This document shows positions 1 through 6,943 of a stretch of DNA of 13,926 nt, in pieces. A model generated the notes under the pieces. It made no database searches, had not been told where the DNA came from, and worked only from the letters and a program-made list of their open reading frames with translations. The position numbers and the translations under genes are program-made. Source of the DNA: Candidatus Omnitrophota bacterium (lineage in GTDB: Bacteria > Omnitrophota > Gorgyraeia > Duberdicusellales > 4484-171). Every line of letters starts with the position of its first letter. Positions within the stretch are counted from its first letter, which is position 1. The stretch is from contig JAQTUC010000028.1 in NCBI GenBank assembly GCA_028710385.1, positions 1 through 13,926 of the forward strand, in the 5' to 3' direction.

Positions 1-1113
1 GGTGGTTTTTTCCGCAACTTCTATCAGAAATACCCGCGGCTCAATTATATGCAGAAACGAATGCTTTATTTAAGCCGTAGAATAAATGCCGAAGCGAATC
101 CGGATAAAAATAAAAAAATATTTGCCCGCCTTTATAAAGCGCAGACTAACTGCGGCTATTGGCACGGAGTCTTCGGCGGTTTTTACCTGGGGCATATCCG
201 TTCTGCTGTGTATGAGAACTTAATTGAAGCGGAGAATATGCTTGATGAAGCAACTCCGCAGAAAATAAGCGTTGAAGCTGCAGACATTGATTTTGACGGC
301 AACGAAGAGATAATGCTTAAGAATAATAAATTGATATGCTGTTTTTCCAAAAAAGGAGCATCTCTTTGTGAAATGAGCCTGCGTAAGCCGGCTATAAACC
401 TCCTAAACACAATAACAAGAAAGGAAGAGTCTTACCATAAGAAAATTTTACAGAACGTGACCAAGGAAGGCGCTGTTTCAACCATTCACGACATAGTTAA
501 GCAGAAGGAAAGCGGCCTGGATAAATACCTTGTTTATGATCAGTATGAAAGGCTTTCCCTTATGGACCATCTTCTTAAGCAGGACATTACTTTGGAAGAT
601 TTTAACTATCAAAGGGGCATAAGCACTTTAAGCGATGAATTATACACAATAGACGTTAAAAAAGGCAAGCAGGCAGTTTCTCTTGACTGCGAATTTTCCA
701 ATGGAGGATTGGATTTCTTTAAAGTTATTGAATTTTCTGATGCCTGCGGTTTTAAAGTAAACTATAAATTCAGCGGAAAAAATATCTTGAAGGATTATGA
801 TTTTGGTATAGAATTTAATATATCGTTATTATCTCCCGGAGATATTTTCGCAAAATCCGGCAAGGAAGAAATAGCTTTGTCCGAGCCTAAGGAATTTAAG
901 GAAAGAAGCTCTTTTATAATAATTGATAAGTTTAAAAAACTGACTCTTGAGTTTGCTTTTGACAAGGCGCATATTTTGTCTATGCCGGTATATTCGGTTT
1001 CTTCTTCAGAGTCAGGGTTTGAGAAAGTTTATCAGCAGACAGTGGTTCTTTTTGTATTTAAACGCAAAGACGCAATAAAATTTTCTTTGGATATTAAGCA
1101 CAGCCGCGATTAA
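1..1113 (+). CDS. GH57 4-alpha-glucanotransferase / alpha-amylase, C-terminal part (5' partial)
   Basis: The reading frame is open from base 1, so the gene begins upstream; 370 residues are visible. The first residues (GGFFRNFYQKYPRLNYMQKR) match the end of the GH57 catalytic half, where family members have a similar FxxKYPExNxMHK stretch. The motif YWHGVFGGFYLGHIR follows at about residues 54-68 and is typical of the DUF1925 region of GH57 4-alpha-glucanotransferases; the last 250 or so residues fit the DUF1926 beta-sandwich. The catalytic Glu and Asp lie before the window and cannot be checked. Known members transfer or hydrolyse alpha-1,4-glucan chains in the cytoplasm. An alpha-amylase of the same subfamily is the alternative. 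The stop codon lies in a perfect 10-bp hairpin stem. It is the clearest alpha-glucan enzyme near the ParA-CBM48 gene at 5872-6894. Confidence 0.88.
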   Translation, partial: GGFFRNFYQKYPRLNYMQKRMLYLSRRINAEANPDKNKKIFARLYKAQTNCGYWHGVFGGFYLGHIRSAVYENLIEAENMLDEATPQKISVEAADIDFDGNEEIMLKNNKLICCFSKKGASLCEMSLRKPAINLLNTITRKEESYHKKILQNVTKEGAVSTIHDIVKQKESGLDKYLVYDQYERLSLMDHLLKQDITLEDFNYQRGISTLSDELYTIDVKKGKQAVSLDCEFSNGGLDFFKVIEFSDACGFKVNYKFSGKNILKDYDFGIEFNISLLSPGDIFAKSGKEEIALSEPKEFKERSSFIIIDKFKKLTLEFAFDKAHILSMPVYSVSSSESGFEKVYQQTVVLFVFKRKDAIKFSLDIKHSRD

Positions 1114-1134
1114 TGCACCTGGGGAGGTGCATTA
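1111..1134. other. Perfect 10-bp inverted repeat at the GH57 stop codon
   Basis: TAATGCACCT, loop GGGG, then AGGTGCATTA form a perfect 10-bp stem that begins at the stop codon itself. It could act as a 3' mRNA-stabilising hairpin or stop transcription. It is not a canonical intrinsic terminator on either strand: the + strand continues with A residues rather than T, and on the - strand the T-rich tract lies before the stem. Confidence 0.6.
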
Positions 1135-1270
1135 AAAAATAAAATGCTTACGCGGCAAGATACTTCGGACGCTCTTATCCATTGCGTCCTCAGTATCAAT
1201 TCGCACTATCATTTTTTTCTGCGTGCTTCCAGCGCGTGAAAAAATGATGTGCTCATTGAGGAGGTACAAA
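1135..1270 (+). promoter_or_regulatory. Structured 5' leader of the DUF2934 gene (two hairpins)
   Basis: No gene is seen in this 136-bp gap. It holds two adjacent inverted repeats. The first pairs 1159-1172 (GATACTTCGGACGC) with 1184-1197 (GCGTCCTCAGTATC): two 6-bp helices around a 2x2 internal loop. The second pairs 1203-1226 with 1232-1252 around a 5-nt loop: an outer GCAC/GTGC, a long A-U helix ATCATTTTTT/AAAAAATGAT and an inner G+C-rich helix, with three unpaired bases. It ends 5 nt before a very strong Shine-Dalgarno sequence, GAGGAGGT at 1258-1265. This looks like an RNA leader that could regulate translation, or an independent small RNA. I recognise no known riboswitch class. Confidence 0.5.
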
Positions 1271-1453
1271 ATGGCTTTTCCAGGAAGAAAATCTTCTACA
1301 AATAACTCGCCAAAGGTGGACGAGGGCAAGCTTAACCATATGATAAAAGAACGCGCGTATTACATTTGGGAAAGCAAAGGAAAGCCCAACGGTCAGGACC
1401 AGAAAATCTGGCTTCAGGCAGAAAAAGAAGTTTTGGCCAAAGCAAAGAAATAA
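1271..1453 (+). CDS. DUF2934 domain mini-protein
   Basis: A 60-residue protein. Residues about 25-54 match the DUF2934 pattern: a helical segment with RAYYIWESKGKPNGQDQKIW followed by an acidic/basic helix (LQAEKEVLAKAKK). The family usually reads AYxxWExxGxPxGxxxxxWxxAE; its function is unknown. The N-terminal 20 residues are polar and low in complexity. ATG 1271 is chosen over the in-frame upstream ATG at 1223 because GAGGAGGT lies 5 bases before it, and because the upstream extension would fall inside the leader hairpin. There is no signal peptide or membrane segment, so it is cytoplasmic. The elaborate leader suggests tight control or high expression, which is an inference. Confidence 0.85.
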   Translation: MAFPGRKSSTNNSPKVDEGKLNHMIKERAYYIWESKGKPNGQDQKIWLQAEKEVLAKAKK

Positions 1454-1467
1454 CCCTTTCAAAAAAT

Positions 1468-1525
1468 AGCGTTTAGCGTAGAGCGTTTAGTAATCCATTT
1501 ACCTAAACGCTATCCGCTATACGCT
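1468..1525. repeat. Heptamer-based inverted repeat (23-bp arms)
   Basis: The left arm 1468-1490 consists of three 7-bp units beginning AGCGT or AGCG (AGCGTTT, AGCGTAG, AGCGTTT) plus AG. The right arm 1503-1525 has the mirror units AAACGCT, ATCCGCT and ATACGCT. The arms pair with only a few mismatches or bulges around a 12-nt loop (1491-1502). CCCTTT at 1454-1459 and AAAGGG at 1531-1536 may extend the outer stem. The right flank runs into GGGGAGG (1534-1540), the ribosome binding site of the next gene, so folding could mask it. It resembles a dispersed short palindromic repeat; genome-wide copies would show this. Confidence 0.7.
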
Positions 1526-1546
1526 GGAAAAAAGGGGAGGAATGCT

Positions 1547-1939
1547 ATGAAAGCAGTAAAAGGAGAGGAACTCATACTAACCTGTGATAATAAAGTAGGC
1601 CAGTTGGATGCGTTGACGTCTCTTTTAAAGGAAAAGAACATAAATTTAAGAGGAATCAGCGCTTATGCTTACGAGTCAAAAGCGGTATTTAGGCTTATTA
1701 CTTCCGATAACGCAAAAGCAAAAGAAGCCATTAAAAAATTGGGCTCTCTGGAGGCGAAGGAAGTAATTATTGTAGAGATGCAGGATGAAGTCGGCCAGCT
1801 TAACGCAATTGCCAAGAAACTTAAGGACGCGAACATAGACCTTACTCATATTTACGGAACGACATCCAAGCCTCACGATTCAGCGATTATAGTATTTGCT
1901 TCAAATGACAACAATAAAGCGCTCGCGGTTGTTGCTTGA
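1547..1939 (+). CDS. Tandem ACT-domain protein
   Basis: A 130-residue protein made only of two ACT domains, at about residues 6-68 and 72-130. Each has the beta-alpha-beta start with the conserved turn before the first helix (DNKVGQLDALTSLLKEKNI and DEVGQLNAIAKKLKDANI), where ACT dimers bind small ligands, mostly amino acids. No enzymatic domain is attached, so it is probably a free-standing amino-acid sensor in the cytoplasm. The target is unknown. The ribosome binding site GGGGAGG lies 6 bases before the ATG and abuts the heptamer inverted repeat, which may regulate it. The final codons touch the next gene (a TTG start is possible at 1936), so translation may be coupled to the GH1 gene. Confidence 0.85.
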   Translation: MKAVKGEELILTCDNKVGQLDALTSLLKEKNINLRGISAYAYESKAVFRLITSDNAKAKEAIKKLGSLEAKEVIIVEMQDEVGQLNAIAKKLKDANIDLTHIYGTTSKPHDSAIIVFASNDNNKALAVVA

Positions 1940-1944
1940 GCTTA

Positions 1945-3216
1945 ATGCGAAACTTCTCCTCCATAAATAAAAGCGCCGGTTCCCCGGCTGGATTGAAAGC
2001 CTTAGGTGATTATAATTTTCCAGCTTCTTTTTTGTGGGGGGCGGCCATTTCCAGTTATCAGACGGAAGGCGCCAATTATAATTCTGACTGGTATCTTTTT
2101 GAAAAAGAAAGAAAACTAAAAGAAGCAGGCCGCGCCGCAAACCACTACGAACTTTTTCCGCAGGATTTTAAGCTTGCGAAAGAACTTAATCTTTCCGCAA
2201 TCCGCCTTTCTTTTGAATGGGCAAGGATTTCGCCTGCCCCCGGCATTTATTCTTACGATGAGATAAACCACTACAAAGAAGTAATTAAGACGCTTAAAAT
2301 CTTAGGTCTTAAACCCTTCGTTACCATACACCACTTCACAAATCCTATCTGGATGGCGCAAAGCAACGGATTTGAATCGTCAAAAAACATAGATTATTTC
2401 CTCGGATATCTTAAAAAAATCGTAGAGGAATTTAAGGATGATGTCAGCGACTGGCTGATTTTTAATGAACCCTTGGTATATGTGTATAACGGTTATATTT
2501 GCGGCAGATGGGCGCCGGGAATAAAAAACCTATGGAGAGCCCAAAAAGTCCTAAGTAACATTAAAAGCGCTTATATGGACGGCTACAAAGAGATAAAAAA
2601 TATTTACGGAACAAACAACAAAGACAACAGGGTATCTATCGTAAACCACATAAGAAAGTTTTCTCCGTGCCCAAATTTTAATTTAGGGCAGAATTCTTTC
2701 TCCGCTTTTGTTAAGAATAAACTTTCCAATTTTGACATAATTGATTATCTCGCAAAGAAATCCTGCCTTGATTATCTGGCTCTAAACTATTACTGCAAAG
2801 AATATGTAAAATTTAACGGATTGGTGGGGGATGAGTGCGCGCATAAAGACCATAAAGAGCGCAGAAACTATTTGGATTGGTATATCTATCCCGAAGGCCT
2901 TTATGAATTACTAAAAGAATTTAAAAGCTACAACCTTCCTGTTTATATAATGGAAAACGGAACAGCTGAGGCGGATGATTCTTTATACAGAGAGTATCTG
3001 GTTTCTCACATAAAATGCGTAGCCAGGGCAGCTTCAGAAGGCTTGGATGTAAAAGGTTATTTCTGGTGGTCATTGATAGATAATTTTGAGTGGGATTTAG
3101 GCTTCGGCCCAAAATTCGGATTAATTGACATAAATTACGAGACCTTTGAAAGAAGAATAAAGCCATTTGCTTATACTTATGCTAAAATATGCAGGGAAAA
3201 CAGGATTGAAGCATAA
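1945..3216 (+). CDS. Glycoside hydrolase family 1 beta-glycosidase
   Basis: A 423-residue protein close to the usual GH1 length (about 440-480). The FPASFLWGAAISSYQTEG start of the barrel, the acid/base motif FNEP (Glu about residue 175), the nucleophile motif YIMENGTAEADD (Glu about residue 337) and the WWSLIDNFEWDLGFGPKFGL end motif are all present, so the retaining two-glutamate machinery is intact. Substrate cannot be read from sequence: beta-glucosidase, beta-galactosidase, 6-phospho-beta-glucosidase and fucosidase are all found in GH1. No signal peptide is seen, so it acts on imported disaccharides or glycosides in the cytoplasm. ATG 1945 is used; an alternative TTG at 1936 would overlap the ACT gene by 4 bases, and neither has a clear Shine-Dalgarno sequence. 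Downstream, 36 bp separate it from the patatin gene. Confidence 0.93.
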   Translation: MRNFSSINKSAGSPAGLKALGDYNFPASFLWGAAISSYQTEGANYNSDWYLFEKERKLKEAGRAANHYELFPQDFKLAKELNLSAIRLSFEWARISPAPGIYSYDEINHYKEVIKTLKILGLKPFVTIHHFTNPIWMAQSNGFESSKNIDYFLGYLKKIVEEFKDDVSDWLIFNEPLVYVYNGYICGRWAPGIKNLWRAQKVLSNIKSAYMDGYKEIKNIYGTNNKDNRVSIVNHIRKFSPCPNFNLGQNSFSAFVKNKLSNFDIIDYLAKKSCLDYLALNYYCKEYVKFNGLVGDECAHKDHKERRNYLDWYIYPEGLYELLKEFKSYNLPVYIMENGTAEADDSLYREYLVSHIKCVARAASEGLDVKGYFWWSLIDNFEWDLGFGPKFGLIDINYETFERRIKPFAYTYAKICRENRIEA

Positions 3217-3252
3217 ATAGCCTAGGGCTTAAGCGCAAATCAATACAAATAA

Positions 3253-5115
3253 ATGGATATCAAAGAAGCAAAGTTTGTTTTAGCGAACACGCCACCTTTT
3301 AATAAATTAAGCGAAGAGGAGATTAACGCATTTCTTGCAATCTGCGAGCTGCGCAAATTTAACCACGGTGAAATTGTATACAAAGACCAGGACCCTCCGG
3401 ATTATTTCTATTTTTTGCTGCGAGGAAGAATTGTCGTTCTAAAAGAACAGTCAGAAATAGAAATCCTTAAGCGTGGGACGTCATTCGGCATAATTTCACT
3501 TTTCAATGAAGAGCCGCATTCGGTAACTACAAAATCAATTGAAGAATCATTTGTCCTTAAAGCAGACAAAGAAAAATTTAAGGATTTTTTAAACAAAAAT
3601 CCTTTAATTTCGCTTGAATATTACCGCCTGCTTTCTCAGAGAATCCGCGCGCGCTCAGGAAAGAAAAAAATTTTTCAGAGCAGACGCATAGCTGTTTTTG
3701 GCTCGCATTTAAGCGGTAAAACCACTTACATGCTTAATCTGGGGGTTAAATTAAAAGAAGAAACCAATAAAAGCGCCGTATGCATTGAATTCGGCTTGTC
3801 AGATTCATTTGGGCTAAATATATTCGCCAAAAACGGCGCAATACTTAACCTTGATGTTTTTAAAGAAGAAACGCTCTCAAGCTATATAAGCAAAGGCAGT
3901 TTGCAGGATAACAAAACAGCCGTAGATTGCCTTACGATAAAAATAAACGACACCATTAAACTGCCTTCTTTGCTTAATTTCCTTTCGGAAAATTATCATT
4001 TTATAATTTATGAAATGCCGGATAAATTTTTTGACAATAATCTATATGAAATTGCTTCGCCTGCGGATTATTTCCATTTTCTTATGCTGCCGGAGGCAAA
4101 AGATGTATCAAGGGTTTCCTCGGTTATGCTTGCTCTTAGCGAAAGGGACCCGCTTGCAAGCGACAGGGTAAAAATAATACTAAGCTATTTTGCGGTTAAA
4201 GAAAGATTGCCGGTTAACGAAATAAAAGAAACTTTGCACGCAAACATATACGCAACTTTGCCTGCATACGGAAAGGAATACTTCAATGCCGTAAAACGGG
4301 TAAGTAAGGAGGTCGGAGAAGTCGTAGTCGGACTTGCTTTAGGAAGCGGCGGAGCATACGGGTTTGCGCATATAGGCGTATTAAGAATTCTTGAGAAAAA
4401 CCACATTCCCGTTGACATAATCTGCGGTTCAAGCATAGGTTCGGTTATAGCAAGCCTTTGGGCGTTAGGCGTTAGCCCTGATGAGATAGAACGGCTTATG
4501 ATTGAATTCGCAAAAAAGCTTAACCTTTTTTCTATCTGGGGTTTTTCTTTCCCCTTTAAAGGGTTGTGGAGGGCAAAATATCTTGAGAATATACTTAAGA
4601 AAATATTTAAAGACAAGACTTTTTATGACCTTAAACATCCGCTTAAGATAGTAGTTTTTGATTTTGCAACCAAAGAAGCAAGGGCTCTTGAGGAAGGCCC
4701 TCTTTATAAAGCTGTTGCTGCAAGCTGCGCTTTGCCCGGAATTTTTGAACCGATAAATTTTAAAGACAAAGTGCTGCTTGACGGAGGAGTCTTAAATCCG
4801 CTGCCGACAAAAATACTTTTAAATTACGGCGCAGATAAAATAATAGCCGTAAACGTAACCCCTTCGCAGGAAGAAATTGTTAAAGAGTATAATAAAAAAA
4901 ATAAATTTCATATACTTGATTTTATATTCGGAAGCATTGAAACAATGCAGCGGCAATTTATCGCGCAGGCAATAACTGTCGCTGATTGCGTAATACACCC
5001 GAATTTTGATACTTTCCGCTGGCTTGAGTTTAATAAAGTAGAGGATTTTGTTAAGAGAGGCGAAGCTGCCACCCTAAACAAACTTGAAGAATTGAAAAAA
5101 ATAACTAACGCCTGA
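3253..5115 (+). CDS. NTE-type patatin-like phospholipase with cNMP-like and P-loop domains
   Basis: 620 residues in three parts. Residues 10-130 form a cyclic-nucleotide-binding-like beta-roll. Residues about 145-345 hold a P-loop domain with Walker A GSHLSGKTT (150-158) and a Walker B-like strand HFIIYEMPD (249-257). Residues 358-560 are a patatin domain with oxyanion loop GSGGAYG (364-370), nucleophile elbow GSSIG (Ser394) and the catalytic Asp of DGG (510-512). The order matches the neuropathy-target-esterase family, where a P-loop-like domain also precedes patatin. Such enzymes deacylate phospholipids or lysophospholipids at the membrane. The nucleotide pocket looks degenerate: after FG (78-79) the usual Glu is Ile80 and the usual phosphate-binding Arg is His89, so cAMP binding is doubtful. 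No transmembrane segment is obvious. The DUF3108 gene follows after 15 bp, suggesting one transcript. Confidence 0.9.
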   Translation: MDIKEAKFVLANTPPFNKLSEEEINAFLAICELRKFNHGEIVYKDQDPPDYFYFLLRGRIVVLKEQSEIEILKRGTSFGIISLFNEEPHSVTTKSIEESFVLKADKEKFKDFLNKNPLISLEYYRLLSQRIRARSGKKKIFQSRRIAVFGSHLSGKTTYMLNLGVKLKEETNKSAVCIEFGLSDSFGLNIFAKNGAILNLDVFKEETLSSYISKGSLQDNKTAVDCLTIKINDTIKLPSLLNFLSENYHFIIYEMPDKFFDNNLYEIASPADYFHFLMLPEAKDVSRVSSVMLALSERDPLASDRVKIILSYFAVKERLPVNEIKETLHANIYATLPAYGKEYFNAVKRVSKEVGEVVVGLALGSGGAYGFAHIGVLRILEKNHIPVDIICGSSIGSVIASLWALGVSPDEIERLMIEFAKKLNLFSIWGFSFPFKGLWRAKYLENILKKIFKDKTFYDLKHPLKIVVFDFATKEARALEEGPLYKAVAASCALPGIFEPINFKDKVLLDGGVLNPLPTKILLNYGADKIIAVNVTPSQEEIVKEYNKKNKFHILDFIFGSIETMQRQFIAQAITVADCVIHPNFDTFRWLEFNKVEDFVKRGEAATLNKLEELKKITNA

Positions 5116-5130
5116 AGGAGAAAACTTATT

Positions 5131-5844
5131 ATGCAGAAAAACAGATTGTTTAGCCGGATTTGCAGCTTGTTTCTCTTGTGTTTATTTTCGGGAAGTTTAA
5201 CCCATGGCTCCGGTATTGAAGAAAGGTTTGAAGGAAGCTCCGTCATCCGCTACGATGTGCTTTTTAACGGTATTCCTACCGGCAAAGTTGAATGGCAGTA
5301 TCTTGGCAAATCAGTAATTTCCGGGCACAAAGTTGATATAATTCTGCTTAACTCGGACACGAATATACTTAAACTTCTTAACCTGGAAAGCAAAGAAAAA
5401 GTATACATAGACTCAACAACGTATCTTCCGGTCAGGGTTGACCGTGATGTGGTTTTCTTCGGAAAAAAAGAGAAGATAAAAGAAATGTATGACCAGGATA
5501 CAGGCACAATTACAATTGCCAAAAGCAATTCTTCCGGAAAAGACACTTTACTGCACGTGGAAAAACCTGTGCACAATATTTTATCTTTATTGTATTTTTT
5601 TCCGAAAGATATAGAGCTTGTAAAGAATAAGCCGCTTTATTTTAATTTGCCCACGCAGAAAGTTACCATAAAGATGCTCTCTGAAAATGAAATTGCATTC
5701 GGTAAGGGCAAAAAAGATGTTTATTTGCTGTCGGGCAGAGGGGAGAAAAGATTTAATCTCTGGCTGGATAAAAAAGAGAGAACTCCAATCAAAATGGAAT
5801 TTATCGTTCCTTTAGGAAAAATTACGATTGTCCGTAAAAGCTAA
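5131..5844 (+). CDS. Secreted DUF3108 domain protein
   Basis: 237 residues. It starts with a basic end and a hydrophobic stretch (about 8-24), a signal peptide with a likely cut near THG/S at residues 25-28; no lipobox is present. The remainder matches DUF3108: it opens with YDVLFNGIPTGKVEW and continues as amphipathic beta strands (LESKEKVYIDSTTYLPVRV, then RFNLWLDKKERTPIKMEF near the end). The family is periplasmic and of unknown function. Shine-Dalgarno AAGGAG (5115-5120) sits 10 bases before the ATG and overlaps the end of the patatin gene, so the two are probably co-transcribed. Pairing with a phospholipase hints at an envelope or lipid role, but this is inference. It converges on the ParA-CBM48 gene with a 27-bp gap in which I see no terminator hairpin. 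Confidence 0.85.
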   Translation: MQKNRLFSRICSLFLLCLFSGSLTHGSGIEERFEGSSVIRYDVLFNGIPTGKVEWQYLGKSVISGHKVDIILLNSDTNILKLLNLESKEKVYIDSTTYLPVRVDRDVVFFGKKEKIKEMYDQDTGTITIAKSNSSGKDTLLHVEKPVHNILSLLYFFPKDIELVKNKPLYFNLPTQKVTIKMLSENEIAFGKGKKDVYLLSGRGEKRFNLWLDKKERTPIKMEFIVPLGKITIVRKS

Positions 5845-5871
5845 AACAACGAGCCTGCCAGTTTAGCCTTG

Positions 5872-6894
5872 CTACTCAATTATAATAAGCGAATTTTTCC
5901 CGCCGAATGAATCGTCTTCGCTAAGCTTATTGTGCGGGTCAGAAAGCCAGGTGTCTCCTGCCAAGAATTTATAACGGTATGTGCCTTTCTCAAGAGGTAT
6001 ATTAAGCGTCCAGATGTCGTCACCGATTTTTCTTAATTTATATTTTTCCTGCTTTTCCCAGTTGTTAAAATCACCTATAGCGTAGACATTATCAACTTTT
6101 TCTCCTTTTAAGAAAAGCTGTGTCCAGGCGCTGCCTGAAGTTATTTTAAGTATTTCTTCAGCCAATGCCGCAAAGTCTTGGGCACCTCTTGAATCCGGCA
6201 TATAATCAAATATATTCTTTCCATAAGCGGCAGCTTCTTTAAGATGCACATTTGAGCGTATGCGTGTATTTAAGAGCAGGCTTCCCAGCTGCTCATTAAT
6301 GCGGTTGATGAATCCGCGCGCAAACCGCGAACGTTTATCCATCTGGTTTAACAGATAGAAACATGTCGGGGTTTTGCCTTTAAATTCCTTAAGCATAATA
6401 ATTATGTCTTTAAGTATTTCAACTCCGCGAAGCGAAAAATCGCAGATATTAAGGGGAATAAGCGAATAAGAGCTTGCGCGTAGCGCATTTAACGTAATTA
6501 ACCCAAGATTGGGAGGACAGTCTAAAATGCAATAGTCAAAATCAGAGGAGACTGCTTTTAAAAACAGCGAGAGAATATCCAGCCTGTCGTCTCTCTGGGA
6601 AAATTTATGCTCAAGAGAGGCAAGTCCTATCCTTGAGCCTATAAAATAAAAATTTTCAGAAACTGACTGATACAGCGCGGTTTCCGGCAGGCTTTCATTC
6701 TGCGCGATCCTTTCAAGTATATCAGTTATGTTGAAATCGCTTTCTTTGCGCAGCGCAAAAGTTGCATGTGCCTGAGGGTCCAGGTCTATAAGAAGTGTTT
6801 TAAATCCTTTTTTGCTTAAAGCTGCCGACAAATTAACCGAACTGATTGTTTTTCCGCAGCCGCCTTTTTGATTGACCACAGAAATTATCTTCAT
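5872..6894 (-). CDS. ParA/MinD-type ATPase fused to a C-terminal glycogen-binding CBM48/AMPK-beta domain
   Basis: 340 residues in one uninterrupted frame. Residues 1-250 are a full ParA ATPase: deviant Walker A KGGCGKT with signature Lys10, switch region DLDPQ (37-41), Walker B CILDCPP with Asp125, and the usual end EAAAYGKNIFDYMPDSRGAQD (219-240). Residues about 255-340 form a second domain of the CBM48/AMPK1_CBM type: GDFNNW (274-279), TYRYKF (305-310), DTWLSDP (314-320) and GGKNS (331-335). By motif alignment Trp279, Lys309, Trp316 and Asn334 correspond to the four glycogen-contacting residues of AMPK beta1 (Trp100, Lys126, Trp133, Asn150). Known ParA-family members position DNA, carboxysomes or protein clusters by ATP-dependent binding to nucleoid or membrane. 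I infer a glucan-positioning or tethering ATPase in the cytoplasm. RBS AGGAGGG lies 8-15 bases upstream. No ParB-like partner is visible. It is second in a two-gene unit. Confidence 0.9.
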   Translation of the reverse strand: MKIISVVNQKGGCGKTISSVNLSAALSKKGFKTLLIDLDPQAHATFALRKESDFNITDILERIAQNESLPETALYQSVSENFYFIGSRIGLASLEHKFSQRDDRLDILSLFLKAVSSDFDYCILDCPPNLGLITLNALRASSYSLIPLNICDFSLRGVEILKDIIIMLKEFKGKTPTCFYLLNQMDKRSRFARGFINRINEQLGSLLLNTRIRSNVHLKEAAAYGKNIFDYMPDSRGAQDFAALAEEILKITSGSAWTQLFLKGEKVDNVYAIGDFNNWEKQEKYKLRKIGDDIWTLNIPLEKGTYRYKFLAGDTWLSDPHNKLSEDDSFGGKNSLIIIE

Positions 6895-6917
6895 CTCTAA
6901 TCCCTCCTCAAATCTTT

Positions 6918-6936
6918 GCTTCGCGCCTTGCGAAGC
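6918..6936 (-). other. Small hairpin between the membrane-protein gene and the ParA-CBM48 gene
   Basis: GCTTCGC (6918-6924) and GCGAAGC (6930-6936) form a perfect 7-bp stem with a 5-nt loop in the 49-bp gap. On the - strand it is followed by AAAGATTT and then the ribosome binding site GAGGAGGG (6902-6909). There is no T-run, so it is unlikely to terminate; it may process or stabilise the two-gene transcript. Confidence 0.45.
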
Positions 6937-6943
6937 TCGCCCG

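Noticed and set aside
1111..1134. Intrinsic terminator after the GH57 gene
   Set aside because: The stem is perfect but the + strand continues with A residues, and on the - strand the T-tract precedes rather than follows the stem.
1203..1252. Bidirectional intrinsic terminator
   Set aside because: T-tracts come before and A-tracts after the G+C core on both strands, the reverse of terminator order; a strong ribosome binding site follows at once.
1132..1329. 65-residue minus-strand reading frame
   Set aside because: It runs through the hairpin leader and antisense to the DUF2934 gene, has no ribosome binding site and no recognisable motif.
4185..4616. 143-residue minus-strand reading frame inside the patatin gene
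   Set aside because: It is antisense to the well-supported patatin catalytic domain and resembles no family.
5845..5871. Terminator between the convergent DUF3108 and ParA-CBM48 genes
   Set aside because: Only 27 bp are available and no convincing stem with a T-run is seen on either strand.
5872..6894. Chromosome or plasmid partitioning ParA of a parABS locus
   Set aside because: No ParB-like gene lies next to it, I saw no parS-like TGTTTCACGTGAAACA palindrome, and the C-terminal glycogen-binding-type domain is foreign to partition ParA proteins.
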